50,230 nt of DNA from Chlamydomonas sphaeroides (lineage: Eukaryota > Chlorophyta > Chlorophyceae > Chlamydomonadales > Chlamydomonadaceae). The position numbers and the translations under genes are program-made. The stretch is taken from NCBI GenBank assembly GCA_001662425.1, contig BDDC01000451.1:9848-60077 (forward strand). The letters are read 5' to 3'. This document shows, one piece after another, positions 1-10,847 of this stretch. Position 1 is the stretch's first letter. Each line of letters begins with the position of its first letter. The notes beneath the pieces are model-generated. The model saw only the letters and a list, made by a program, of their open reading frames with translations, made no database searches and was not told the origin of the DNA.

Positions 1-180
1 CACCACCGCCAGCGCAGGCAATGCGCCCTTGAGGACGGTTGGCCTGGCGTAGGTTTTAGCCGGTCTCTGCACCGCCGGGACTCTGGACGCGATGCCCGCG
101 AGCAGCTCCGTGCAGATGCACGGCTCCTCTTGGGTGGTGTGGCGGTCAGCGGCACATGCATCGGCATGAGCGACGGCTGG

Positions 181-825
181 GGCGACAGCGCAAATGGCTC
201 CACATCCAACCGCCGTCGGTGAGCTGCTCGGCGGGCTGCCTCCGTGGCCGCGGTCGCCTCCTCCTGGCGCCGCTGCTCATGCAGGCGCGCCAAGTCGGCC
301 AGGATGTCCGCAGACCACGTCACGTACTTATGGCCTTGGTGCTGGCTGCGGACCGTCGTCGCTGGTGGTCGAGAGTGTTACGTGACGCCCTCTGGCGCAC
401 GTCCCAATCCTTGCCTTGGTCCATTTGGACATACGATAGAAGAAGAATTCCTTACACGGGAGAGCCGGCCAATGCCGGAGATACTCTGGGTCCTTTGGGA
501 CAAACGTTACTTGGGCTTGGTCGCCCACCTTGTCGTACGGGCATCCGAGCCCCTAAGAGCACACGTCGCGCTCTCATCCGTATCTTATGATACCACCATT
601 TTGGACTTGACCCTGTGCGACACACAACAGAGAGGAGGCCCTGGCGGCGGCGGATGCCGATCTCCGCCTCCACAAGCTCGCGCACTGCTGGTCGGCGGCT
701 GCAGGCGGGATGTCCTCTCCGGCGTGACCCAGCTCCTTGCCCGGCTCGGCGCACACAAATATGGCATCGCCCATAGCCCTGCCCAGCTTCTCCAGCTTGT
801 TACGAGGCACGTCCGTACAGCACAT
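181..825 (-). pseudogene. degenerate coding remnant, unknown family
   Basis: Read on the minus strand, this stretch gives protein-like pieces that no single frame connects. One piece (about 825-574) contains KLEKLGRAMGDAIFV. A second (about 528-328) contains VTFVPKDPEYLRHWPALP and KWTKARIGTCARG and then stops. A third, in a different frame (about 345-185), contains HKYVTWSADILADLARLHEQ. The second and third abut with a one-base frame change near position 340, and stops separate the first and second. Base composition is less GC-rich than the genes to the right. I do not recognise the family. A decayed transposable-element ORF or an old pseudogene would fit, and unseen introns are an alternative. 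Confidence 0.3.
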
Positions 826-1010
826 GCCACCTGCTGCATCCGCCTGCTAGTGCGTTACGGTGTTCGCCTGCCGTTACAGTGTTCGCCTGCTAATAATCGG
901 CTCTTGCATCGCCGAGGGGGTAGTTGCGTGAGCAGGCGGCACACTGCCAATTATGTACTGTGTTGTGACAAAAAATCAACACCACCGGCAAACTGTTTCA
1001 GGAGCAAGAT

Positions 1011-1139
1011 ATGTTGGTGAAGGCTATGAAGGCCTATAAGTCGGAGGCAAAACTGCATCTCTACTCGCGCGCTGCTGACAAAGTAGAGAACAAGCTGGTA
1101 GCGGGCAAGTTCAGCTGTGTGCGGCAGATGGTGCGCTGA
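1011..1139 (+). CDS. small lysine-rich ORF, 42 aa, unknown
   Basis: A short reading frame from an ATG at 1011 to a TGA at 1137-1139 encodes a charged peptide rich in Lys and Ala (it includes MKAYKSEAKLHLYSRAADK). The frame is open upstream to a stop near 963-965. Its codon use and its helix-like K/E/A spacing look more protein-like than the flanking DNA. It could be the last exon of a gene or transposon lying to the left. No family is recognised and nothing shows that it is expressed. Confidence 0.22.
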   Translation: MLVKAMKAYKSEAKLHLYSRAADKVENKLVAGKFSCVRQMVR

Positions 1140-1454
1140 GGTGGGCAGGGCGAGTTTGTGCTGTGCTGCGGCGGCGAACACCAGCAACAGCGGCATCTTG
1201 TAAGCCCTGAAGTAAAACCTCGGTCTAGGAGCCCCATATTGCCAAAATTTTTCTGGGCCCCCCCGGTGGGGGAGACCCCTTAGAACCCCCCCCACGCGGG
1301 GGTTACCATTCGGGGGCTTCCGGAGCCATTTCGTGGGGTTTGCCGACATCTGCTCTGCAACCCGTTGCACCATCAGATGAAGGGCGGGCATTTCCAAAAA
1401 TAAGTCATTGCTGCTGCACTATTGCTGCTGCACTAGCTGATTGACTTATACATC
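1140..1454. other. intergenic, no gene seen
   Basis: No coding signal is recognised. The stretch at 1255-1315 has several runs of C and G that can pair with each other (short hairpins). The sequence just before the kinase start is relatively AT-rich, but no clear TATA box is visible. Confidence 0.4.
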
Positions 1455-4400
1455 ATGGAGCTCGAGCGCCCCTCCAGCTATCGAGTCGCGAAATTGCGGC
1501 TCTGCCTGAGGCCTTTGCTGGTGCTTTTATTACCTCTTGTATCGCCTCGAGCGGCGACTTCTGTCAGCGTTACCGTCACAGATGGTCGCGACCTCGTCGT
1601 TGCGCTCGCAAACACCACTGTGGCCGACATAATAATAACGGTACCGGCTCTCGAGGTGCTCGACAAGCATTGGCAAGGCCTTGCCGTGCCTACGGTGGTT
1701 GCGAGGAATGTGAGCATCCGAGGCAGCCCCGCGCTGGAGCGCTGGCCGCTGGTGCGCCTTCTCGCTGTGCACAAGGTAACTCGCATATCTGGCTGCAGGT
1801 CGGGCTCAGTCGCACCGTGCTCGCTGCGGCCTGGCACGCCCGCCCGTGCACCCCCTGCACGCCGCATACGCGGCTCGCGTTGGCTAAGAACGAACCACCG
1901 CCTTCCGCTCGCCCTCCGGCAACTACCTGCAGATTCAACTCGTGGGCGTAAACATCTCCCTGGACCTGTCCGACTTGGTTCTCGTGGACAGCATCGGGGC
2001 ATCCACGTTCTTTGGTACTTTTGCGCTGGGCTTCATGGTTGCCAGCCCTCCAGGCCCGGGGACGCGCACGATCCATGCAAAAAACGGTGCTGGAGTTTTT
2101 GGTGGGTTGGAAACGTACTGTACTCTCCTGGGCACGTGCCACCATGCGTGCCCCCGAGCTGCTCTATCCCCCGAGCTGCTCCGGCCTCTGGTGGAGTCCG
2201 TGCCCGATAGCAGCGTTGCCTGACACAAACAAGTATCCGGCGAGCTGGCGACAAGTTGTTGCGCCGGCGCCTACCGCAGACGCATGCTTTGCTCCCGTGG
2301 ACATGGATCGCTTTGCCAGGACGATGGCGAACGGCGTAGTATTGCCGTCAGACAGCCCGCTACTCCGCTCGTGGATGTTCCCTGGCACGACCGTCTTCTA
2401 CCCCCAGACAGCGCGGCCCGGTTGCATCAACGACAGCCGCTCTGCGCACCCAATGGATCGATGCTGGTGGGTAGGTGCGCGGCGTAGCTAACTGCGCCCC
2501 AGCAGCCCCGTCGATACCATCGACCGAGCGAGGGTAGTGTAGCCGACGGACAGGCAGGGCCTCGTGCACGCAGCGCTCGTGCGTGCGGGGGGTTGCCTGG
2601 CAGCACACCAGTCCTTCATCCTTTCGCTTCTAAGCAAATTGTCGGCTACCATTGTCGACAGCTTTGTTGTGCGCCCCTGGCGCTGGATGCAGGCCGCTGG
2701 CATACTTCGCTGTTGATGTCTTGCTGGACGGTTTCGACGTCACCGGCGCCGCCCCCAGCAACTACTGGGTGTTGCTTCACTCCACCTCCATGCTGTGTCG
2801 GAGGTACGGCCCGCGTCAGCGTGCCGGCTCGCCGGCCCTCGTAGCGTGTGAATCACAGCACCGCGGACAGCTCGGCCCCGTCAACGCCTTCCACGATGTC
2901 GGGGACCCTCTGCGCCGCGCGCACAAGTCTGCAACGTACTGCTGGCTGCGCGTGCGGCCCGCCATGCGCTTAGCGCAAGCGCGTCGGAATATGCAGCCTG
3001 GCATAGCGACGAGACATGAGCGCCGTCCGCCTTGTGTTCCCCACGTGCTGGATCCTTGCCGTACCGCCGCAGTGTGCTTACGGAGGAGTGCGTCCAAAAC
3101 CTGGGCCCCGGCGGTTGCATGGGCAACGCGCTGCAGGCTGTGTCGGACGGCGCCCTCGGTCCGCTCTTCAACGAATCGCCTTGGCCCTCCGCCGCCGCGG
3201 CGTCGGACACGGCTGCGGCGGCCTCTGGCACCCTTGTCCCCGCAAAAAAGGGATCAGCAGGCGCGCTGCTGCCGGCGGCGGCAGGATCTGACGCAGCGGC
3301 GGCCGCGCGCGGCACTGCCGAGCCGCCAGAAGACAAGCCCGGGGGACGCATACCGCTGGCTGCCATCGTCGGCTGCGTCGTGGGAGGTGGGAATCATAGC
3401 AGTGGCGCTTCGTACTTCGTAGTGGTTGAGACGTGGGCCCCGCCTGGGCGCACACCACGTCGGGCCACGGGAGGCAGCTGGCTGCAAGGGCTACAACCCC
3501 ACTGCTCCCCACCTGCTGCAGGCGTGGCTGCCGTGGTGCTCGCAGCGGCCGCGCTCGTGTGGCTGAGGCGGCGGCACCAGCTGCGGCGCCGACAGGAGAT
3601 AGGCGACGCCCTGCCACCGTATACGATTGTTCCAAAGCTTCACCTGCGTCTCTGGAAGGCGGTCTATGAGGCCAACATGTCGGAGCAGACCGCCGCCAGC
3701 GGGTGCGGCCGCCTGGGAAGCCTCGCGCATGTGCCGTACATCTGCTGGATCCATATGTCGGCATGTGCATGCGGTCCTGGCCCTCGCGCCGAAGGCAACA
3801 CAACGACTTCCCTCGATGTGCTTTCGGTGCCCTCGCCCCATGCATTTGACGACCAACACAATGTACGGCAGGAGCTGCACACATGATAGCGGCGATTGCA
3901 ACATGGATTGCGACCTCGAGGCCGACGTCACGCCGCCGCAGTCGCTGCCCGGCAACGGGTGCAATGGTATGCGAGGCCGGTGCGAAGAATTGCCTGCCAC
4001 TCGAGCGCAACAAGGCACTGGCGCAGCACAGATAGAGATACGCCGCGATTCTGACCCACAATCCGACATACTGTGCCGGACGTGCGCTTGGAAGCGTCTA
4101 CAGTGCTCATAGGCGGACCCTGCCCCACGCTCACACGGTCGGAGGTCGCGCGCGCCAGGCGTACAGCGCTACGCGTGCGTAGAGGCCGGGCTTGTCGCGC
4201 GCATCTCCGTGCATTACCGTGCTACAGCTCGTACCGCAGCGTCACGTCACGTACGGCAGCAGCAGCTAGGGCTGCCAGCGCCCTACCTCTATGCCACGGC
4301 TGTCCAAGTCCGCTGTACCTCTATTTTTGTTGTTTTCAAACTCTGTTTCTATTTCTATTCTATCTCTAATTCTATCTCTATTTCTACCAGCGGCTTCGCT

Positions 4401-5847
4401 TAATTCGTCTTGCTCTCCCGCACGCGCGCGGGCTGTCCTGACCACGCGTCCGCCGCCCTGCCTGCGTGTGCCTTTCTGCCGCGGAGGCGCGAGCCGCCGC
4501 CCGCTGGCCTCGCTGCCCCACGACCTCATCACGTTTGGCACACCGCTCCGCTGCAACGTGTGCACGGACATCATGGTGAGCAGGAGTGGAGGCAGCAGGC
4601 GTCTCAGCTAGGGGGTCCCATCGGGGGCTGGGCCGGGCACACCCCGGCTGCGGCAGCGGTGCGTGCTCCTGCAGCGAGATAAGCCCAGGCACGGCTGGCG
4701 GCCATGAGGAGGGCCCACCACGGGCATGGGGCAGGGCCTATGCACGTGCCTCCGCACCAGCTCCCACAGCCACTACGGTAATGCAGCTGCCATGTCTAGC
4801 TAGCGGCCACCAAGAGCACGGAGCTGGGGCGTTGACCCCAGCACACTCAACCAGAGCCACGCTTCCTCCCGCGGCCAGCGTCAAGGTCCTTGCGTTGGCC
4901 GCGACGCCCCCTCTGCCATGCGCGATCCCCGCCACCCCCACCTCCATCGCCACAGGTGCTGGAGGGCGTGGAGGCGGCGGTGGCGGTCAAGACGCCCACG
5001 GACACGGAGCGCACAAACACTGACAGCGCAGACGCAGCGCCCCCACCGGCAGCAGCAACTATAGCAGCGGCAGATGCTCCTGCGGGCGCCGGCGGCCTCG
5101 ACTCGCCGTCCACAGGCAGGGCCGCCGCAGAGGGCGAGGTCGTTGTCCAGCTGCTGCCTCGGCTGCTGGGCAAGGGCGGCTGCGGCCGCGTGTACGAGGG
5201 CAGCTACCGGGGGCAGCGGGTGGCGGTCAAAATGCTGCTGCAGGAGGAAGAGGTGGCGGCGGGCGACACGTACCTGGTGCAGGCGTCGCTGGAGCAGGAG
5301 CTGCAGGTGCTGGCGAGGTGCAACCACCCCAACATCGTGAGTGCGGCCGCACCTCTGCATGGCATGGGAGCGCGGCGGCGGCCAGGAGATGCGGCCCCGC
5401 GGCGGCTATGGGTCGCGGCCGCGCGTTCCCTCGTGGCGATCGGTGCTGGTCCCTACCCGCCATGCAGCCATCCCGCCATGCTCCCTCCCTCGTAGGTGCG
5501 GGTGCTCACTGCCTGCGTCACCCCTCCGCGGCCGTGTGTGGTTATGGAGCTGCTGCAATGCTCCCTGGACAAGCTGCTGTACGGCAGGGGCAATGACCAG
5601 CTGCTGCCGCTGCACAAGGTGCGAGCTGCGGCGGCGGGGCAGCGGCTAGGAGATGGCTGCGGGCTGTAAGGCGACCGAGCCTTCCACGTATTAGCCAACA
5701 GCTCGAGGGCGAGCTCTGGGTGGGTCCGTACCCCTGTGCCACCCCATGTCTCGCACTCCCTTGTCGCGCCTCACCTTGCGTCGTCAGGTGCTGCACATCG
5801 GCTGCGAGGTGGCCAAGGGCCTCGCCTACATCCACCCCACCGTCATC

Positions 5848-5880
<33 letters not shown>

Positions 5881-7786
5881 AACGACCCCTGGGCCGACAA
5901 GCCGGTCGTCAAGATCACGGTGGGGCGGGAGTGGGGGCTCAAACACTCCAAGGAGACGGGGGCGCTAGGGGATTGGGGCGCCAGGGGATGGGCACTGGGG
6001 TGGAGGCGCGCTCAGCCCAAAGCACGCATTTGATTGCCTGTTTGCTCACGCCCCAGCCCTACCGCGCTACATGTGCGCAGGACTTTGGGCTGAGCCGCTT
6101 CAGAAACACGCAGCTGGTCACAAAGGCGGGTCGAGGCGGCGATATCGTGACGTGACGTGGGGTGGCAGCCGCAAGGCCTGCCCAAGCTGCCTGCCTGTCT
6201 CACTCAGTATGCTCGCACTGACATGAGCCCGTGGCCGTGCCTGGCCCTGCAACCAACGCACCACCCCTCGCAGAACCCCGAGGCGGGCACGGTAAGCCGA
6301 GGGCGGCGGCAGGGTCGTGGCAGCAGCAGGGCTGCATCAATTCATACCTTCGTCCCCTCTGGCGTCCGCAACGCACGCTAACGCGCCCCCGGCCTCCGCG
6401 CCTCCCACCCGTCCTATCCAGGCGCCGTACATCGCCCCAGAGGTGGGGGAGGGGTCAGTCGAGGCCGCCGCGAGTAGCTACGGTCGAGCCTCTGCGAGCT
6501 GCGCCACCCTCTTGCGTCCGCCTCGAGCTTCACTTGTGCCGCGCCCTTCGTTTCCCCTTCTCCCCAGTGTTTCAACCTGGAGCACGTGAACATGACGCAT
6601 CACTTGGTGCGTGCACAGCCTCGCGATGTCGTACACCCGAAACACCCGAAACAGTGATGCGCTCGCGGTGATGATGTTGGGTGATATCCTTTCCATCGGA
6701 CGATCAGAGGCGCCGCCCTGTTGCGGTGAACATGTCGGGGCGGTTTCCGTTGTGTCGGGCAGCGGTGCGCCGCCCTAGGTCGCCCTGTCTGGCCCGCGCC
6801 CGCCGCAACTGGCGTGCTGTGGCCGTCTGTGTGGGCGCTGACGGTCAATCACCCGCTGGCACATGCGCCTGCTGTGTGAGCCCTTTGGCCACCAGGCCTT
6901 TGGGCGTGCCGCCTGCATGCCCCCTGCATGGCCGCATCCCAGGCCGCTCCTTGAGTCCGTCCCCACCCGCCTCGTGCCCCTCGGTTGCCTGCCCACCTCG
7001 GCGCCGACCCTGTGTGGAGCGCAGGACATGTACAGGTGGGACGCGAATGGGCGGATGGCGGGGCGGCACGGGACCTGGCAGCGAGGTTGTGGCTGGAGTG
7101 AAGCTAGCTGGAGGGGACATCGGCTGAGGCGGTGGCAATGGCCTCCGCCACAACACCGGGCCTTTTGCTGGCCTGCTGCCTTGCTCGCACGCCTGCTTCC
7201 CCGCCGGCCGCCTGTACCCCGCCTGACCGCTCGGCCCCTACGCAGCTTTGGCGTGCTGCTGTGGGAGATGCTGGCGGGGACGCGGCCATGGGAGGGACAG
7301 AACCCGGTCCAAATCGCCGTATGCGTAAGCGCACGCCAGTAGGCGTAATCCAGGGGAGCGTGCGGCGGGCTGTGTCGCTGCGCGCGGCCGTGTCCTGTGC
7401 TGAGAGCTGGGCAAAGGGCACGTAGATACCCGTACGGGCCGACAGTCGTGCTAGCCCCGGCTGCCGCTGGCCTGGTGTGTTTTTGGCTAACGGTGCTGTG
7501 GTGCCGCGCTTGGGACCGTCCGCTGTCCTGCTGTGCCCAAACGGACCTTGCTCCCCGGGCCTAATCACGGCCGCAGATCACGATCCTTGGCCGGCGGCTG
7601 CCCATGCCGGCGGGCGTCAACCACCAAGAAGACCGCTGGCCGGCAGCAGTGGAGCGTCTCATTCGCGGTTGTTGGGATGCGGACCCGATGCGGCGGCCCG
7701 CGGCAGAGGAGGCCGCCAAGCGTCTGGCGCTGATGCAACTTCAGGTGGGGCCGGAGGGGATGGAGGGGAGGGGCGCAAGGGTTTAG
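1455..7786 (+). CDS. receptor-like TKL protein kinase
   Basis: Probable membrane receptor kinase that phosphorylates Ser/Thr. Exon 1 (1455-1775) has a signal peptide with a Leu/Val-rich core, then a beta-rich ectodomain (DGRDLVVALANTTVADIIIT). Later ectodomain pieces are visible near 1933-2160, 2255-2470 (PGCINDSRSAHPMDRCWW), 2716-2802 and 3083-3180. The membrane span is at about 3340-3580, ending in WLRRRHQLRRRQ. Kinase exons with matching phases are 4956-5336 (glycine loop LGKGGCGRVYEGSY, VAVKML lysine), 5496-5618, 5788-5919 (HRDLKPANVLL), 6081-6125 (DFGLSR), 6274-6291, 6422-6442 (YIAPE), 6568-6606, 7025-7035, 7246-7324 (FGVLLWEML) and 7577-7786 (GCWDADPMRRP). These ten exons total 1059 nt (352 codons plus stop). 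All catalytic motifs are intact, so it is probably active. The ectodomain resembles the one I associate with volvocine receptor-like kinases, but its ligand is unknown. Ectodomain splice sites and the last exon's end are uncertain. Confidence 0.85.
4315..4389 (+). repeat. TCTAT-type pyrimidine-rich simple repeat
   Basis: About 75 nt are built from imperfect tctatt/tctatc units, ending in ctaccag. They lie between the transmembrane exon and the kinase exons. The tract is far more AT-rich than its surroundings and would make a strong polypyrimidine tract for the AG at 4387-4389. Confidence 0.6.
6274..7035 (+). other. cluster of four microexons in the kinase activation segment
   Basis: Four consecutive exons are 18 nt (6274-6291, NPEAGT), 21 nt (6422-6442, APYIAPE), 39 nt (6568-6606, CFNLEHVNMTHHL) and 11 nt (7025-7035, DMY plus two bases of Ser). 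Each has an AG in front and a GT behind. The joined frame rebuilds the kinase P+1 loop and the start of helix F (THHLDMYSFG), so the assignment rests on both splice signals and family alignment. Confidence 0.75.
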
Positions 7787-9802
7787 CGCGCTGCGCGTGT
7801 CACCAGCAGCTAGCTGCAGCTGTGTACGCCGCTTCCACGTGCCAGTACTGTAGCGGAATCTCCGGTGCTGCGATGAGTCTGTTGCCGCCAATACCCTTGC
7901 GCACAACCGCATTGCACCACAGATGCAACAGCCGGCGGCGGCGCCTTTGTAGCACAAAAGCGGCGCAGCTGGCGCAGTTGCGTGTGCGTTCGGCTTGTTT
8001 AGTGCGGCAGCAATGAGCACCTGGGCGTCCGCCAGAACTGATGACAAACGCGTCAAGTGGCGGCGATGGAGTAGCAGGAACGAGGAGAGCAGGTAGCTGA
8101 GGAGGAAGGTAATAAGCTATGTGGCAGGCAATCCGGGGTGCGCTGGAAAGGTGCACATATTAGCACGGGTGCAACGAGTTGGTGGTGGGCCTGGCAGTGG
8201 CAGTGCCAGCAGGTAGCCTTGGATTGGTGCGCACGGCTGGCTATGACGGGTAGTGGACTGGGCGGCAGTATTCATCGGGCCAGGGGCAGCGCTCGCCTAG
8301 CTACCTGGCAGCGCGCTCTGTGTCGGAGCGCGCCAGGGTTGCTTGGCATGTGTCTCCATGGACAAGTTAGAGTAACACGCCCCGCGCGGCACGCCCTGGG
8401 TGTTGGTGGCGCGTTGGTGTGGGGCACGTGTCCGCTGGCTTGGCGTGCCCCCGGGCAGCTCCCAAGGCAGAGGCGCACGTTGACCCAACCGCGCATGGGG
8501 GCCAGGACGACGGCCCGTGGCTGCAGGGGCCGTGCTGCTGCGGACGCGTGAGGCAGGGCTGATGGGGACTGCAGGGCGCTGCCGCGTGCCGGCTCGCCGC
8601 CTCGCTGCCTGCACCGCCAGCGTGCGGGCGCGTGTCGACGCACACACTGTGTAGGGCCTGCCAAGCGAGCTCGGCGGTAGCCTTAGCGCGGCCGCGTCTG
8701 GACTCACTGGGCAGCGCATGTGAGCTCGCAAGCTGAATGAATGTTACTTATGGATGGTACGTATTTGCTAGTGATGGTGGATGTGGGTTGTCACGCCATA
8801 GTGCGTGCTCGCCAGATTGCGTGCAGAGACTGTGCGTTGTGGGGGCTAGCCCCGGGCACCCGTGTCTGGACCCTGGGGGGGCACCAGAGTGCTGAGAAGG
8901 GTTAGTGTGCTTCTAGGCCTGTCGTACATTGCGTTGCACAGGGTCGCTGCCTGCGCGAGGGCAGCCAGCGAACCGGTCGCTGTACGCACTCTGTAACGTG
9001 CAAGCCCAACGCTGGCCTGATCACCCAGCAAGTGGCACTGCGTACCTAGTTCGTCATCATCGACCGACCACTCGATGTGGGTGGCCGCAGCGCAAGCGGC
9101 TGTGTGGGCTGTGTGCGCTGCGCCGTTTGGGACTTGGGGGTGGGCCGTAGCCCGGAGTCTTATAGCCGGCGCGTAGTCCGGCGCTATAGCCCAGCCCTCG
9201 GCCAGCTCTGCCGGCGTGCAGGCAGCCAGGGTGCGCTACGTGTGCTGCGGCTTGGTCGCTGCGGCTCAGTCGTTGCGGCTGCAATCGCGGGGCCCCTTCG
9301 ACTACGGACGGGCTGCGGGTGCCGTGCCGCGCCCGCCGCACGTCACGCCATGGCCTGCGCCCACGGCATAGCCATATGAGGATAGTCTATGTGCACGCGA
9401 GACCTGCAGCCGGATGCATAACAGCGCACTGCTTTCATGTCAGCCGGCAGCTCGCTCCTGGTCACAGGCTGGGGGCACTCTCATGCCAGTGGCTGCAGGC
9501 GCCGGAGTGTGCGGCTGAGGCGCAGCCGTCGTATGGCCGTGCCTTGGCCGTGACGGCGCCCGCCGGCGCGGCCCCTGCCCTCGGCAGCTCGTGCTCCCTC
9601 GTGAATCGCTTCAGGAGCTCGGTGCGGCATAGCACCCGGCGTCGTGTCGTGTCGTGTGTGGTGTGGCGTGGCGTGGTGCGTTGCAGGAAAGGCCCCTGGA
9701 TGCGCGCCCGCAACTTTGGTAATTACGCCTACACGCCACCAGGCTTCGGGCGGACTACCTCCCTGCCCGCTAATCTCGCTTGCATGTGTCTGCATACTGC
9801 GC
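7787..9802. other. about 2 kb with no recognisable gene
   Basis: The open frames here are short, and none gives a domain or a coherent protein. The stretch holds a GTCGT/GTGGC simple repeat near 9641-9680. It may contain 3' untranslated sequence of the kinase gene and decayed kinase-related DNA, as an intact paralogue remnant follows immediately. Confidence 0.4.
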
Positions 9803-10150
9803 TGAGCAGGACACTTACAGGTGGGATACGGAACGCCCTGTGGAAGGGAGTTGCGAGGCCTCCGGGGGCGGGCGGCAGGGGGTAGCTTTCATATTGTAAC
9901 CAGCTTGGAAGTCAGAGTGCCTGAGACAAGGTGGCTGTGACGTAGCTACGAGCAGGAGCCTCCTGGCTACGAGGGCACCCGCTCCCTCGCCGGCCCCTAT
10001 CATAACAGTTCGTGCGAGGCAAAGTACAGTCCTAGGGGACACCTGTGGGGACACCTCCACCCTTGAGCTAACCCGATGCGGCGACCACCAGCGGAGGAGG
10101 AGGCCATTCTGCCAAGCGCCTGGCGCCGATGTAGATGCAGGTGGGGAGAA
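9803..10150 (+). pseudogene. decayed duplicate of the receptor kinase 3' exons
   Basis: Two short stretches match the kinase gene in the same order. The sequence at about 9806-9828 (gcaggacacttacaggtggga) corresponds to the 11-nt microexon and its splice borders at 7021-7039. The sequence at about 10071-10147 (gatgcggcgaccaccagcgg onward, ending in caggtgggg) corresponds to the last kinase exon at 7688-7757 encoding MRRPAAEEAAKRLALMQLQ, but carries indels that break its frame. A weaker resemblance precedes it (ccaccaggcttcgggcg near 9738). The exon encoding FGVLLWEML is not found between them, so this is a relic, not a functional gene. Confidence 0.6.
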
Positions 10151-10159
10151 GGATCCGTT

Positions 10160-10753
10160 TCAAGCTTCGCTTACAACCGCTGCGCGTCGTCGCGTGCTAC
10201 TCGGCGCGGCCCTGCACCCCGCCGACCTGCGCGGGGGCCGCAGAGGCAGCGCTGCCCTGGGGGTGATGCCGTCGCAGGGCTCGGGTGGCGTGCCCATTGC
10301 CCATTGCAGCCTGAATGGACTGCAGCAAAGCCAAGAGACGGTCGTGTGACAAGCTGGACCTGCATAGCCGAGCGAGACCCCCCTGCGATGAACGAGTGGC
10401 TCGTCCCAGCCCGCCAAGGGGCTTGGGCCGCTTGTGCCGCCTAGCCGTGGGCCACAGATCTGTCGGGCCTTGGTGTCATCGATGCCGTGCCTGGCCGCAA
10501 CTAAACCCTCTGTCCGGTTACACTCGGCAATGGCTATGACAAAGCGATGCACGCCGCGTGACGGCGACCGGCCGCAGGCGTCTTGAGCGTACAGAATCTG
10601 GGTGGCCTGGTTGGCTACGAGGAGTACGGTAAGGGCGGTCTTGGCGGCCCTGCGCCTTGCATCGGCTTGGGCTGCCAGCACAGGTATCCACGCAGCAACA
10701 CGGCAGCGTGTGCTCATGGGGTCATGTACAGACGCGCAGCCCCAGCCAGCCAT
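10160..10753 (-). other. unassigned minus-strand open frame
   Basis: This open frame has one hydrophobic stretch (AKTALTVLLVANQATQILYA) in an otherwise basic, Pro/Arg-rich translation. No domain is recognised. It lies just downstream of the exporter's stop codon and overlaps the likely polyadenylation signal, so it may simply be 3' untranslated sequence or a chance frame in GC-rich DNA. Confidence 0.15.
10518..10522 (-). terminator. possible TGTAA polyadenylation signal of the exporter gene
   Basis: On the minus strand the pentamer TGTAA occurs about 330 nt downstream of the exporter stop codon. TGTAA is the usual polyadenylation signal in Chlamydomonas-type algae. The pentamer is short, so the call rests on position. 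Confidence 0.35.
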
Positions 10754-10847
10754 GCGCCATGCTACACACGCAGGCCGGCCCCGAGCACCACCTGCATGCA
10801 GCTAACCAACCCCCCCGCACCACGCCACCCACCCACCCACCCAACGC

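Noticed and set aside
1225..1260. Sm-site-like sequence (minus strand aattttgg) flanked by C/G hairpins, as in a spliceosomal snRNA
   Set aside because: No recognisable U1, U2, U4 or U5 core sequence accompanies it, and the hairpins are simple C/G runs.
9641..9680. GTCGT/GTGGC runs as a possible telomere-like repeat
   Set aside because: The units are irregular and do not match the TTTTAGGG-type telomere repeat of this group; it is an ordinary simple repeat.
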